64,000 nt of DNA from Bacteroides oleiciplenus YIT 12058 (GCF_000315485.1 NZ_JH992941.1:496001-560000); one strand, 5' to 3'. Shown: positions 49,301-57,730, counted from the first letter of the stretch. A program made the numbers and translations. Notes: generated from the sequence alone by a model not told the origin.

Positions 49301-50413
49301 TCATCCAAAGAGATTATCATTGCCGTAAGTGATAATGGAGAAGGAATTTCAGAAGAGAATCTCTCTAAATTATTCAACCGGTTCTATGAAGGAGATTACC
49401 GGAAATACCACACAACAGGACATGGAATAGGTCTGTCCCTGACCAAAGACCTTGTAACCCTGCATCACGGAACTATTGAAGTTAAAAGCAAACTTGGGCA
49501 AGGCACTACATTCAGTGTTACACTCCCCATTACGGAAGACGCATTCTCCGAAGAAGAAATTGACAGAAGTATTCTATCACTACCGGAGACAGCAGAAAAC
49601 GACAGCACAGACAATGAGAGTAATAAAGCTGCATCCCATATAGAAACGTTTGAAGAAGTAGACAGAAAAACATTGCTGTTAGTTGAAGACAACGAAGATT
49701 TGCTTAATGTCATGTCTCACTCATTAGCCCGGGAATATCATATCCTTAAAGCCACCAATGGTAAAGAGGCCATAGCACAACTGGAAAAAGAGAAAGATAT
49801 CAAAATTGTCATTTCAGATGTTATGATGCCCGTAATGAATGGCATAGAACTTTGCCATTACGTAAAGAAACAAGAAGAGTTATTACATATTCCTATCATC
49901 CTTCTGACAGCTAAGAATAGCGAATCAGACATCATTGAGGGATACGAAGCCGGAGCTGATGATTATATAACCAAACCATTTCAGTTGACTCTGCTTTTAG
50001 CCAAAATAAAGAGTCTACTGAAAAATAAAGAGAATCTTTTCAAGGATTACTCGGATGCCATTTATTTCAAAATGCAGAAACCTGATATAGATTCTACCGA
50101 CAAAGTATTCCTGCAAGAGGCTATCAACTGTGTATACGAGCATCTGGATAACGTCGAGTTCGACCAACAGGCATTTGCCGATGCCATGAAAGTAAGCAAA
50201 TCAACTCTTTACAGGAGAATAAAAAAATTATCAGGTGAATCACCTTCTGTTTTCATCTCAGATATACGTTTGCAAACAGCCCACAAAATCATCTCGGATA
50301 ATCCTAATATCCGGATTTCTGATTTGGCTTATACCGTAGGCTATAATGACCCCAAATATTTTAGTAGTTGCTTTAAAAAGAAATTTAATATTATTCCCAG
50401 CGAAATATCATAA
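46340..50413 (+). CDS. Hybrid two-component system sensor-regulator (PUL2)
   Basis: A 1357-residue HTCS with the same layout as the PUL1 regulator. Signal sequence (about 1-24), two propellers built from reg_prop repeats (GFIWFATRNGVCRFDGY, NRLWIGTSYGL, NIWIGTDHSGI), Y_Y_Y domain near 715-780, transmembrane helix near 800-820, HisKA with His856 in NITHELLTPL, HATPase (LLSNAFKYNKEG, GHGIGLSLT), receiver with Asp1160 in VISDVMMP, and AraC-type helix-turn-helix at the C-terminus. The ATG at 46340 is preferred over one at 46253, which precedes the -7 element. It is divergent from the PUL2 susC and has visibly higher A+T content than the PUL1 regulator. It should sense the PUL2 oligosaccharide and activate the divergent operon. 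Confidence 0.96.
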   Translation: MKDIWKSYLIFFLITLISGNTQGQEYKSEFKSLPPYINIPTDVQQIYQDREGFIWFATRNGVCRFDGYELETFKSNLYTPNALSSNDILVIQEDYQNRLWIGTSYGLNMLDKKTGKIQKDFGVLNNERVQSLLITKDSTIWIGTGSWLYKNDKKPNQPNTAENFIKVKQMDVKSLIEAPNNQIWIGTWSNGLHRYIVSTDSLITYPAFNPLNSAYFLFQDSKEQIWIGTWGYGLYKLHHPYDTEKAYFEKFVHEKGNNNSLIHNLIYSISEDLSTGTLWIGTLEGLSCFNGKNFVNYAPNIPSSGLPYNEIITIFRDRTGTMWLGFLGGRVYWVKPQNLQFNRHQPTYASNQTACNNIQGLTIYKDDLWIGLEKHSFIIHDRTTHSNSKREKAFSPTILNSEDTYYSFLKPQNRDELWLGSFGNGLYIYRPEDHRQPLSNMSSTTVPQFPNFIFCMFEDNRQNVYLGSTTGLSILTKEGQFYHYNNLLSPQMQYSHNIYSITQDSLNNIWIGTDHSGIFRMPPPQDYGKCTFFSYSINNQKINSNEIQCIFVNKEGNILTGTDGGGLNLYDPQQDSFISIHTQYNIPGDMICSILEDKQQNLWMGSNVGLIKLNLKDSIAESKCRLYTTSDGLQDNKFARGAACQAEDGEMFFGGPQGYNSFYPEKLTADESQPEIFITDIQIQNQSLKNLPATERAAISDFAPGYTRTLRLNYKQNDFSCKLSVLNFYNPEKNEYAYKLEGLDHTWQYTSNRSNIISYSNLESGTYTLYIKGSNGNGKWSEVKEAITITVTPPWWSSSWAYFFYSIFIVSLIANAIRIGRKKIRQKNALRIKELEQKKQEELNRAKLQFFTNITHELLTPLTVISVTLNEIKSYAPSDYYSIMDNNINRLKRLLQQILEFRKAESGNLKLKVSQGNITSFIMNSVNSFLPLVKKKKMQLEISVEQEDIIGYFDPDKIDKILYNLLSNAFKYNKEGKKIHINISYSTSSKEIIIAVSDNGEGISEENLSKLFNRFYEGDYRKYHTTGHGIGLSLTKDLVTLHHGTIEVKSKLGQGTTFSVTLPITEDAFSEEEIDRSILSLPETAENDSTDNESNKAASHIETFEEVDRKTLLLVEDNEDLLNVMSHSLAREYHILKATNGKEAIAQLEKEKDIKIVISDVMMPVMNGIELCHYVKKQEELLHIPIILLTAKNSESDIIEGYEAGADDYITKPFQLTLLLAKIKSLLKNKENLFKDYSDAIYFKMQKPDIDSTDKVFLQEAINCVYEHLDNVEFDQQAFADAMKVSKSTLYRRIKKLSGESPSVFISDIRLQTAHKIISDNPNIRISDLAYTVGYNDPKYFSSCFKKKFNIIPSEIS

Positions 50414-50837
50414 ATGATAATTTACTGAAAGCTATTCGAAATAAACCGGCAATATAGGCGTACCCCCCAAAAAGAAGAGTACGGATAGACTAACATTGTA
50501 TCTGTCAGTACCCTCTATTGACTTACCTCATCATCGCGTAAAACGATATCTCCTTCAGAGAGCACCAACCTCATACCAACCTCGCAGCAAAATCGCACTT
50601 ACTCCATACTTGCTCCGTAGCAAATTCGGTTAGAGGTACCTTTAACCGAATTTGCTACGGAGTTGGTACGGAGCAAGTACATCTCAGGTACGGTCCGAAT
50701 ACAAAACCGGGACCATAAAACCACACGAATCCTACACTGATTCCCCACTGATAAAGCCTTTCAGCACAGAGTTCATTATCAACGAAATAAACAATGAACA
50801 GGGTGTTGAAAACTTCTCAAAAAGTTTTTAGTTAAAA
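50414..50837. other. Non-coding boundary between PUL2 and the dcw cluster
   Basis: No convincing gene is seen on either strand in these bases. The main visible structures are the long hairpin around 50607-50679 and, toward the right end, an AT-rich stretch leading to the mraZ promoter. No tRNA or insertion-sequence ends are visible. This is the junction between accessory glycan-use genes and the core cell-wall cluster. Confidence 0.6.
50607..50679. repeat. Long hairpin with alternative outer arm
   Basis: A perfect 20-base stem pairs 50613-50632 with 50643-50662 around a 10-base loop whose centre is itself palindromic (AGGTACCT). A second option overlaps it: TACTTGCTCCGTA at 50607-50619 can pair instead with 50667-50679 (13 bases). 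The two pairings use the same left arm and are mutually exclusive. No T-run follows, so it is not a standard terminator. It could be a MITE-like repeat relic or a structured leader; unknown. Confidence 0.65.
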
Positions 50838-50871
50838 CTTGTGGGGAATTGTGGGGAAATGTGTACTTTTA
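50838..50871 (+). promoter_or_regulatory. mraZ promoter with two MraZ-box-like repeats
   Basis: A -33-like CTTG (50838-50841) and a -7-like TACTTTTA (50864-50871) frame two direct repeats, GTGGGGAATT (50841-50850) and GTGGGGAAAT (50851-50860), with a third GTG starting at 50861. The 10-base period and the TGGG core match the published MraZ operators (TGGGA/G direct repeats) of E. coli and Mycoplasma. Sitting between the promoter elements, they would allow autorepression of the dcw operon by MraZ. Confidence 0.6.
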
Positions 50872-50897
50872 CCGTCGCTTATTATAATAAGGTAACG

Positions 50898-51374
50898 ATG
50901 ATACGTTTTTTGGGCAATATAGAAGCGAAAACCGACGCTAAGGGACGTGTATTTATCCCCGCCGGCTTTCGGAGGCAACTGCAATCTGCTTCCGAAGAGA
51001 AACTCGTGCTGCGCAAAGACGTATTCCAAGACTGTCTGGTACTCTATCCAGAAAGCGTTTGGTTCAAGACGCAAAACCAACTACGGAAGCGCCTGAACAA
51101 GTGGAACGCAAAACACCAAGAAATTTTCCGGCAATTTGTGAGCGATGCGGAAATCATGGTTCCCGACGGGAACGGACGCATCTTGCTGCCCAAACGTTAC
51201 CTGCAAATGGCCGGCATACAGAGCGATGTACGTTTCATCGGTGTGGACAATACGATAGAAATCTGGGCAAAAGAGAAAACTGAACAACCGTTCATGAACC
51301 CGGAAGAGTTTAGCGAAGCTTTGCAGGATATTCTGGGAGACGAAGACGATTGGAAGGAAGACGAGGATGAGTGA
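50898..51374 (+). CDS. mraZ: Transcriptional regulator MraZ
   Basis: A 158-residue protein with two SpoVT/AbrB-like DNA-binding halves, each with the DxxGR signature: TDAKGRVFIPAGFR (near 12-25) and PDGNGRILLPKRYL (near 94-107). MraZ forms a ring-shaped oligomer that represses its own dcw promoter. The start is the ATG at 50898, preceded by AAGG; an upstream in-frame GTG at 50841 falls inside the operator repeats and is rejected. First gene of the cluster; its TGA stop lies inside a heptanucleotide repeat run that leads straight into the rsmH start. Confidence 0.96.
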   Translation: MIRFLGNIEAKTDAKGRVFIPAGFRRQLQSASEEKLVLRKDVFQDCLVLYPESVWFKTQNQLRKRLNKWNAKHQEIFRQFVSDAEIMVPDGNGRILLPKRYLQMAGIQSDVRFIGVDNTIEIWAKEKTEQPFMNPEEFSEALQDILGDEDDWKEDEDE

Positions 51375-51398
51375 TTAACGATTAGCGATTAGTGATGA
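51371..51398 (+). repeat. Heptanucleotide repeats at the mraZ-rsmH junction
   Basis: Four contiguous 7-base units: GTGATTA, ACGATTA, GCGATTA, GTGATGA. The mraZ stop TGA is inside the first unit, and the rsmH ATG follows the last one without a gap, so the whole 24-base spacer is repeat. The units give stop codons in all three frames. No separate ribosome-binding site is visible. Confidence 0.75.
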
Positions 51399-52313
51399 AT
51401 GGGAAATGAAGAATTGACATATCATGTACCGGTGCTGTTGATGCCGAGTGTAGACGGAATGGAAATCCAACCGGATGGGACGTATGTGGACGTAACCTTT
51501 GGTGGTGGTGGCCATTCACGGGAAATACTGTCACGACTGGGAGACGGCGGACGGTTGCTGGGATTCGACCAGGACGAGGATGCGGAACGAAACATTGTAG
51601 ATAATCCGCACTTCATCTTTGTACGGAGCAACTTCCGGTATTTGCACAATTTCCTGCGCTATCACGACATTGAAGAGGTAGATGCAATACTTGCCGACCT
51701 GGGAGTATCGTCCCATCACTTCGATGACAGCGAACGGGGATTCTCATTCCGCTTTGACGGTGCACTGGATATGCGCATGAACAAGCGTGCGGGGGATACT
51801 GCGGCAGATATCATAAACAACTATGATGAAGAGCGGCTGGCAGACATTTTCTACCTGTATGGCGAGTTAAAGAACAGTCGCAAACTGGCATCCGTACTTG
51901 TAAAGACACGTGCCGGACAGAAGATTACAACTATCGGAGAGTTCCTGGAAGTCATTAAACCGCTTTTCGGCCGGGAACGGGAGAAGAAGGAACTGGCTAA
52001 AGTTTTTCAGGCACTGCGCATCGAAGTGAACCAGGAAATGGAAGCACTGAAAGAAATGCTATATGCGGCAACTGAAGCTCTGAAACCGGGCGGACGACTG
52101 GTGGTGATTACTTACCATTCATTGGAAGACCGGATGGTGAAGAATATGATGAAGACCGGAAACGTAGAGGGCAAGATGGAAAAAGATTTCTTTGGAAATG
52201 TGCAGACACCCTTCCGGTTGGTAAACAATAAAGTAATTGTACCGGACGAAGCGGAGATAGAACGTAATCCGAGGTCGAGAAGTGCCAAACTGAGAATTGC
52301 AGAGAAAAAGTGA
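51399..52313 (+). CDS. rsmH: 16S rRNA (cytosine1402-N4)-methyltransferase RsmH
   Basis: A 304-residue cytoplasmic methyltransferase (formerly MraW) that adds the N4-methyl group to C1402 in the 16S decoding centre using S-adenosylmethionine. The N-terminal YHVPVLL (8-14) and the SAM-binding DVTFGGGGHS (31-40) are diagnostic, together with LADLGVSSHH (near 98-107), KVFQALRIEVN and VVITYHSLEDRMVK motifs. Length is normal for the family. The start at 51399 directly follows the heptanucleotide repeats. Second gene of the dcw cluster in the standard order. Confidence 0.96.
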   Translation: MGNEELTYHVPVLLMPSVDGMEIQPDGTYVDVTFGGGGHSREILSRLGDGGRLLGFDQDEDAERNIVDNPHFIFVRSNFRYLHNFLRYHDIEEVDAILADLGVSSHHFDDSERGFSFRFDGALDMRMNKRAGDTAADIINNYDEERLADIFYLYGELKNSRKLASVLVKTRAGQKITTIGEFLEVIKPLFGREREKKELAKVFQALRIEVNQEMEALKEMLYAATEALKPGGRLVVITYHSLEDRMVKNMMKTGNVEGKMEKDFFGNVQTPFRLVNNKVIVPDEAEIERNPRSRSAKLRIAEKK

Positions 52314-52354
52314 TGCATAGTGATTAGCGTTAAGTGATTAGTGATAAGTGATGG
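52310..52354 (+). repeat. Heptanucleotide repeats at the rsmH-ftsL junction
   Basis: GTGATGC (52310-52316, containing the rsmH TGA stop), three bases, then five contiguous 7-base units at 52320-52354: GTGATTA, GCGTTAA, GTGATTA, GTGATAA, GTGATGG. The same unit as at the mraZ-rsmH junction. The ATG of the next gene follows 4 bases later; the GGAG of the last unit may serve as its ribosome-binding site. Confidence 0.75.
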
Positions 52355-52358
52355 AGCG

Positions 52359-52736
52359 ATGAAAGAAATGGAAGAGAAACAGGTAAATGAAAAAACGGAG
52401 AAAGCGGAAAAGGCAACGAAGGCTAAAAACCGTACATCCCTGAAAAATATCATTGGTGGCGACATTCTGGCAACGGACTTTTTCCGCCGTCAGACTAAAT
52501 TGCTTGTGTTGATAATGGTGCTGATTCTGTTCTACATACACAACCGCTATGCTTGCCAGCAACAGATGATAGAGATAGATAAATTGAAAAAAGAACTGAT
52601 TGATATTAAATACGACGCCCTGACCCGCAGTTCGGAGTTGATGGAGCGGAGCCGCCAGTCGCGCATCGAGGAATACATTGCAACCAAGGAGAGTGACTTG
52701 CAGACTTCGACTAATCCACCGTATTTGATTAAATAA
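52359..52736 (+). CDS. ftsL: FtsL-like cell division protein
   Basis: A 125-residue protein with a Lys/Glu-rich cytoplasmic N-terminus (1-50), one membrane helix (LLVLIMVLILFYIHN, about 48-62) and a heptad-patterned periplasmic segment that suits a coiled coil. This topology and the position between rsmH and the division transpeptidase identify it as FtsL-like, although sequence similarity to proteobacterial FtsL is low. FtsL pairs with FtsB/DivIC and FtsQ at the septum. The ATG at 52359 is used; a GTG at 52341 lies within the repeat run and an ATG at 52368 is possible. Confidence 0.8.
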   Translation: MKEMEEKQVNEKTEKAEKATKAKNRTSLKNIIGGDILATDFFRRQTKLLVLIMVLILFYIHNRYACQQQMIEIDKLKKELIDIKYDALTRSSELMERSRQSRIEEYIATKESDLQTSTNPPYLIK

Positions 52737-52765
52737 GAAATAGGGAGACAACTTTAGAAAAGAGA

Positions 52766-54892
52766 ATGGCAGTAAATAAGAAAAATATCATGACCCGCTA
52801 CTTCTTCGTAGTCCTTGTAATGGGATTGCTGGGGATAGCTATTGTCGTAAAAGGCACAATCATCATGTTTGCCGAACGACAGTACTGGCAGGATGTAGCC
52901 GACCGTTTTGTAAAAGAGAACGTGACGGTAAAGCCTAATCGTGGTAATATTCTTTCATCCGACGGCAAACTGATGGCAAGTTCCCTGCCCGAATATCGTA
53001 TATATATGGACTTTATGGCGGGTGGATACACCAAAGACACCATGCTGGTGAATCATATGAATGAGATTTGTGAAGGACTACATAAGATATTTCCCGATAA
53101 AAGCACCGCCGAATTCAAGTCGCACTTGCAGAAAGGACGTAAAAAAGGTAGCCGCAACTATCTGATTTACCCGAGACGCATCTCATACATCCAATATAAG
53201 GAAGCAAAGCGTCTGCCTGTATTTAATCTGAACAAGTACAAAGGCGGGTTCCACGAACAAGTATACAACCAACGCAAGAAGCCATTCGGTTCACTGGCCG
53301 CCCGTACATTAGGCGATCTTTACGCCGACACCGCACAAGGAGCAAAGAACGGTATCGAGCTATCATTCGACACATTATTGAAAGGGCGTGACGGTATCAC
53401 CCACCGCCAGAAGGTGATGAACAAATACTTGAACATCGTGGATATAGCTCCCGTGGATGGTTGCGACATCATCTCCACCCTTGATGTAGGCATGCAGGAC
53501 ATTTGTGAGAAAGCACTGGTGGACAAACTGAAAGAAATCAATGCTACCGTAGGTGTAGCCGTACTGATGGAAGTGGAAACCGGTGAAGTGAAAGCCATCG
53601 TCAATATGATGAAAGCGGGTGACGGCAACTATTACGAAATGCGGAATAACGCCATCAGTGACATGATGGAACCGGGCTCTACATTCAAGACCGCCTCTAT
53701 CATGGTGGCCCTCGAAGACGGTAAAATTACCCCGGAAACGGAAGTAGACACCGGAAACGGTATCATGAATATGTACGGCAGTAAAATGAGAGACCACAAC
53801 TGGCATCGTGGAGGATATGGAAAGATCAATGTAACGCGTATCCTGGAAGTTTCGTCCAACGTAGGTGTTTCTTACCTCATCGACAAGCATTACAAAGATA
53901 ATCCGCAGAAGTATGTGGACGGATTGAAGCGTATGAGCATCGACCAGCCGTTGCATTTACAGATTTCCGGTGAAGGAGAGCCGAATATAAAAGGTCCGAA
54001 AGAAAGATATTTTGCCAAGACTACCTTGCCTTGGATGAGTATCGGATATGAAACGCAAGTTCCGCCGCTCAACATACTGACTTTTTATAATGCGATTGCC
54101 AACAATGGCGTAATGGTACGCCCCAAGTTTGTAAAAGCTGCCGTAAAAGACGGTGAAGTTGTGGAAGAATACCCAACGGAGGTGATTAACCCCAAGATAT
54201 GCTCCGACCGTACTCTGACACAGATACGCGATATTCTGGAGAAAGTCGTATCACAAGGATTGGCAAAACCAGCCGGAAGCAAACAGTTCTCTGTGGCAGG
54301 TAAAACAGGTACGGCACAAGTATCTCAAGGCACAGCAGGTTACAAAAGCGGGCGGGTTAATTATCTGGTAAGTTTCTGCGGTTACTTCCCGGCAGAGGCA
54401 CCGAAATATAGTTGCATTGTCTCTATTCAAAAGCCGGGACTTCCCGCTTCGGGCGGCTTGATGGCAGGCAGCGTATTCGGAAAGATTGCCGAAAGAGTAT
54501 ATGCGAAAAACCTGCGGTTTGACATACGCAGTGCGATAGACAGTACAAGTAATGTCATTCCTCCTGTAAAAGCCGGAGAAATGAACGAGGCATTACTGGT
54601 ATTGAACAATCTGAAAGTACCGGTACAGAAACAATTCTCTCCCCAAAAAGGGAAAGAAACATGGGGACATACGCAAGAGTCACCCAATGCTGTTATTCTG
54701 CAGGGTAAAGAAGAATCTGGCTCAAATACCGTTCCCAGTGTTATCGGAATGGGAGCAAAAGATGCAGTCTATTTGTTGGAAAGCAAAGGACTAAAGGTCA
54801 GACTGAACGGTGTAGGTAGGGTGAAGAACCAATCGATACCGGGCGGAAACCGTGTAGTGAAGGGGCAAACGATAGCATTGACACTTCATTAA
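52766..54892 (+). CDS. ftsI: Division-specific penicillin-binding protein (FtsI) with PASTA domain
   Basis: A 708-residue class B penicillin-binding protein, the septal peptidoglycan transpeptidase. Short cytoplasmic tail and membrane anchor (about 12-33), PBP dimerisation domain (about 55-230), transpeptidase domain with active-site motif STFK at 305-308 (nucleophile Ser305), SSN near 360, and KTGT at 513-516. A single PASTA domain (about 645-705) follows, found in Bacteroidota and Gram-positive division PBPs but absent from E. coli FtsI. It works with FtsW, encoded 4.3 kb downstream. Start ATG 52766; spacing to the ftsL-like gene is 29 bases. Confidence 0.94.
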   Translation: MAVNKKNIMTRYFFVVLVMGLLGIAIVVKGTIIMFAERQYWQDVADRFVKENVTVKPNRGNILSSDGKLMASSLPEYRIYMDFMAGGYTKDTMLVNHMNEICEGLHKIFPDKSTAEFKSHLQKGRKKGSRNYLIYPRRISYIQYKEAKRLPVFNLNKYKGGFHEQVYNQRKKPFGSLAARTLGDLYADTAQGAKNGIELSFDTLLKGRDGITHRQKVMNKYLNIVDIAPVDGCDIISTLDVGMQDICEKALVDKLKEINATVGVAVLMEVETGEVKAIVNMMKAGDGNYYEMRNNAISDMMEPGSTFKTASIMVALEDGKITPETEVDTGNGIMNMYGSKMRDHNWHRGGYGKINVTRILEVSSNVGVSYLIDKHYKDNPQKYVDGLKRMSIDQPLHLQISGEGEPNIKGPKERYFAKTTLPWMSIGYETQVPPLNILTFYNAIANNGVMVRPKFVKAAVKDGEVVEEYPTEVINPKICSDRTLTQIRDILEKVVSQGLAKPAGSKQFSVAGKTGTAQVSQGTAGYKSGRVNYLVSFCGYFPAEAPKYSCIVSIQKPGLPASGGLMAGSVFGKIAERVYAKNLRFDIRSAIDSTSNVIPPVKAGEMNEALLVLNNLKVPVQKQFSPQKGKETWGHTQESPNAVILQGKEESGSNTVPSVIGMGAKDAVYLLESKGLKVRLNGVGRVKNQSIPGGNRVVKGQTIALTLH

Positions 54893-54930
54893 GTTTATCA
54901 AAATAGAATATACATTATATATAATAAGGT

Positions 54931-56382
54931 ATGGTATTAAGTGAATTACTGAAAACAATACAACCGATACAAATTATCGGAAGTACGGAGACAGAAATAA
55001 CGGGAGTAAATATAGACTCCCGCCTGGTGCAAGCCGGACATCTGTTCATGGCTATGCGCGGCACCCAAACAGACGGGCATGCCTACATTGCCGTGGCCAT
55101 TGAAAAAGGCGCCGTGGCCGTGCTTTGCGAAGACGTGCCTGAGGAGCGGAAAGAGGGTATTACTTATATTCAGGTGAAGGACAGCGAAGATGCTGTAGGC
55201 AAGGTAGCCACTACTTTTTATGATGACCCGACTTCCAAGATAGAGCTGGTAGGCGTGACTGGAACGAACGGGAAAACCACTATTGCCACCTTATTATATG
55301 ATACATTCCGTTACTTCGGTTACAAGGTGGGATTGATTTCTACCGTTTGCAACTATATAGACGATAAGGCCGTACCTACCGAGCATACAACCCCCGACCC
55401 CATCACCCTGAACCAACTATTAGGGCAGATGGCAGATTCCGGATGCAAGTATGTTTTCATGGAGGTGAGTTCACACTCCATCGCCCAGAAACGCATCAGC
55501 GGTCTGCGTTTTGCAGGTGGCATCTTCACCAACCTGACGCGCGACCATCTGGATTATCATAAAACGGTGGAGAATTATCTGAAAGCCAAGAAGAAATTCT
55601 TCGATGATATGCCCAAGAATGCATTCAGTCTAACGAATCTGGATGACAAGAACGGCCTCGTCATGACGCAGAACACGCGCTCCAAAGTATATACTTACTC
55701 CTTGCGCAGCCTCTGCGACTTCAAAGGCAAAATCTTGGAATCGCATTTCGAAGGTATGTTGCTCGACTTCAACAACCACGAACTGGCAGTGCGTTTCATT
55801 GGTCGTTTCAATGCCTCAAACTTGCTGGCGGTGTTTGGTGCAGCTGTGTTGCTTGGCAAGAAGGAGGAAGATGTACTGGTTGCCCTCAGCACCTTGCATC
55901 CGGTAGCCGGACGTTTTGATGCCGTCCGTTCACCTAAAGGCTACACCGCCATCGTGGACTATGCACATACCCCGGATGCGCTCATCAATGTATTGAATGC
56001 CATTCATGGTGTACTCGAAGGCAAAGGAAAAGTCATCACTGTGGTAGGTGCAGGCGGTAATCGCGACAAGGGTAAACGCCCCATCATGGCAAAGGAAGCT
56101 GCCAAAGCAAGCGACCGCGTCATTATCACCTCGGACAATCCGCGTTTTGAAGAGCCGCAAGACATCATCAACGACATGCTTGCAGGTCTGGACAAAGATG
56201 ATATGCAAAAGACCATCAGCATTGCCGACCGCCGCGAAGCTATCAAAACGGCTTGCATGCTGGCACAGCCGGGTGATGTAATTCTCGTAGCCGGAAAAGG
56301 CCATGAGAACTACCAGGAGACAAAAGGAGTGAAACATCACTTTGACGATAAAGAAGAATTAAATAGAGTGTTTAACGGTTAG
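54931..56382 (+). CDS. murE: UDP-MurNAc-L-Ala-D-Glu--diaminopimelate ligase MurE
   Basis: A 483-residue Mur ligase of the cytoplasmic peptidoglycan pathway. ATP-binding P-loop GTNGKTT at 111-117, carbamylated-lysine region and the central-domain [12 protein letters not shown] motif, and DNPR at 402-405, which in MurE specifies meso-diaminopimelate rather than lysine. The protein adds the third residue of the stem peptide. It follows ftsI after 38 bases of AT-rich spacer. Its TAG stop is the first base triplet of a long inverted repeat (56379-56440), an unusual arrangement. Confidence 0.97.
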   Translation: MVLSELLKTIQPIQIIGSTETEITGVNIDSRLVQAGHLFMAMRGTQTDGHAYIAVAIEKGAVAVLCEDVPEERKEGITYIQVKDSEDAVGKVATTFYDDPTSKIELVGVTGTNGKTTIATLLYDTFRYFGYKVGLISTVCNYIDDKAVPTEHTTPDPITLNQLLGQMADSGCKYVFMEVSSHSIAQKRISGLRFAGGIFTNLTRDHLDYHKTVENYLKAKKKFFDDMPKNAFSLTNLDDKNGLVMTQNTRSKVYTYSLRSLCDFKGKILESHFEGMLLDFNNHELAVRFIGRFNASNLLAVFGAAVLLGKKEEDVLVALSTLHPVAGRFDAVRSPKGYTAIVDYAHTPDALINVLNAIHGVLEGKGKVITVVGAGGNRDKGKRPIMAKEAAKASDRVIITSDNPRFEEPQDIINDMLAGLDKDDMQKTISIADRREAIKTACMLAQPGDVILVAGKGHENYQETKGVKHHFDDKEELNRVFNG

Positions 56383-56440
56383 TGATAAGTGATTAGCGGC
56401 TGCGCTGTCATACCGCAAGGCACTAATCACTTATCACTAA
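56379..56440 (+). repeat. Hairpin of heptanucleotide repeats around the murE stop
   Basis: TTAGTGATAAGTGATTAG (56379-56396) pairs perfectly with its complement at 56423-56440, an 18-base stem. Inside it, GCGG (56396-56399) and CCGC (56413-56416) can pair further. The left arm contains the murE stop and units GTGATAA and GTGATTA; the right arm has TAATCAC and TTATCAC, the complementary units, and another TTATCAC at 56446-56452. The hairpin occupies most of the 77-base murE-mraY gap, 19 bases before the mraY ATG. Confidence 0.8.
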
Positions 56441-56459
56441 AAAACTTATCACTAACAAC

Positions 56460-57728
56460 ATGTTATATTACTTATTTCAATGGTTAGATAAATATGACAT
56501 TCCCGGTGCGGGTATGTTCGGGTATACATCCTTCCGGGCGCTGATAGCAATTCTTCTGGCATTGCTCATTTCAAGCATCTGGGGTGACCGTTTCATTAAC
56601 TTACTGAAACGGAAACAAATTACGGAGACACAGCGTGACGCCAGCATCGACCCGTTCGGAGTGGACAAAGTAGGTGTGCCGAGTATGGGTGGTGTCATTA
56701 TTATTGTGGCAATTCTCATTCCATGTCTGTTGCTGGGTAAACTGAGCAACATCTATATGATATTAATGCTGATTACCACGGTATGGCTGGGTTCGCTGGG
56801 ATTCGCCGATGACTATATCAAAATTTTCAAGAAAGACAAAGAAGGCTTGCACGGAAAGTTCAAGATTATCGGACAGGTAGGTTTGGGACTAATTGTAGGT
56901 CTGACACTTTACCTCAGCCCGCAAGCCGTTATCCGTGAAAACATTGAAGTGCAGAAGCCCGGTCAGGAAATGGAAGTAATCCATGCCGGACAGGACATCA
57001 AGTCTACACAGACTACTATTCCGTTCTTCAAGAGCAATAACCTGGATTATGCCGACATTGTAGGTTTCATGGGTAAACATGCACAGACGGCAGGCTGGGT
57101 GTTATTTGTAATCATCACCATTTTCGTAGTAACTGCCGTCAGCAACGGAGCTAACCTGAATGATGGAATGGACGGAATGGCGGCCGGGAACTCGGCAATC
57201 ATCGGACTGGCATTGGGAATACTGGCTTATGTATCGAGCCATATCGAGTATGCCGGTTACCTGAATATCATGTATATTCCAGGGTCGGAAGAACTGGTAA
57301 TCTTCATCTGTGCTTTCATCGGTGCCATGATTGGTTTCCTGTGGTACAATGCGTTTCCAGCACAGGTGTTTATGGGTGATACAGGTAGTTTAACGATTGG
57401 CGGTATCATTGCTGTGTTCGCCATCATCATACACAAAGAATTGCTGATACCCATTCTTTGCGGTGTATTTCTGGTGGAGAATTTATCGGTTATCCTGCAA
57501 CGCTTCTATTATAAAGCCGGAAAACGGAAGGGAGTGAAACAAAGATTGTTCAAGCGAACACCTATTCATGACCATTTCCGCACTTCCATGAGCCTGATAG
57601 AACCGGGTTGCACGGTGAAGTTTACAAAACCGACGAAGCTGTTCCACGAATCAAAAATTACTGTCCGCTTCTGGATTGTAACGATTGTACTGGCAGCGAT
57701 AACGATTATAACATTAAAAATCAGATAA
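56460..57728 (+). CDS. mraY: Phospho-MurNAc-pentapeptide transferase MraY
   Basis: A 422-residue polytopic inner-membrane enzyme that attaches UDP-MurNAc-pentapeptide to undecaprenyl phosphate to form lipid I. Predicted about ten membrane helices. Diagnostic cytoplasmic motifs: FADDYIK with Asp117-Asp118, NLNDGMDG at 232-239, and MGDTGSLTIGG near 300. The C-terminal KRTPIHDHF motif is also present. The start ATG at 56460 lies just after the hairpin repeat. Length is somewhat greater than the E. coli enzyme (360) because of an extra periplasmic stretch near 155-190, which is usual in Bacteroidota. Confidence 0.97.
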   Translation: MLYYLFQWLDKYDIPGAGMFGYTSFRALIAILLALLISSIWGDRFINLLKRKQITETQRDASIDPFGVDKVGVPSMGGVIIIVAILIPCLLLGKLSNIYMILMLITTVWLGSLGFADDYIKIFKKDKEGLHGKFKIIGQVGLGLIVGLTLYLSPQAVIRENIEVQKPGQEMEVIHAGQDIKSTQTTIPFFKSNNLDYADIVGFMGKHAQTAGWVLFVIITIFVVTAVSNGANLNDGMDGMAAGNSAIIGLALGILAYVSSHIEYAGYLNIMYIPGSEELVIFICAFIGAMIGFLWYNAFPAQVFMGDTGSLTIGGIIAVFAIIIHKELLIPILCGVFLVENLSVILQRFYYKAGKRKGVKQRLFKRTPIHDHFRTSMSLIEPGCTVKFTKPTKLFHESKITVRFWIVTIVLAAITIITLKIR

Positions 57729-57730
57729 TA

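Noticed and set aside
50613..50662. Intrinsic terminator for the second HTCS
   Set aside because: The stem is long but no T-run follows on either strand and it lies 200 bases past the stop codon; recorded as a repeat of unknown role.
50841..50897. An upstream in-frame GTG start that would extend MraZ by 19 residues
   Set aside because: It falls within the promoter and MraZ-box repeats, and the ATG at 50898 gives the normal MraZ N-terminus.
52341..52358. GTG start for the FtsL-like gene
   Set aside because: It is part of the heptanucleotide repeat run; the ATG at 52359 has a GGAG just upstream.
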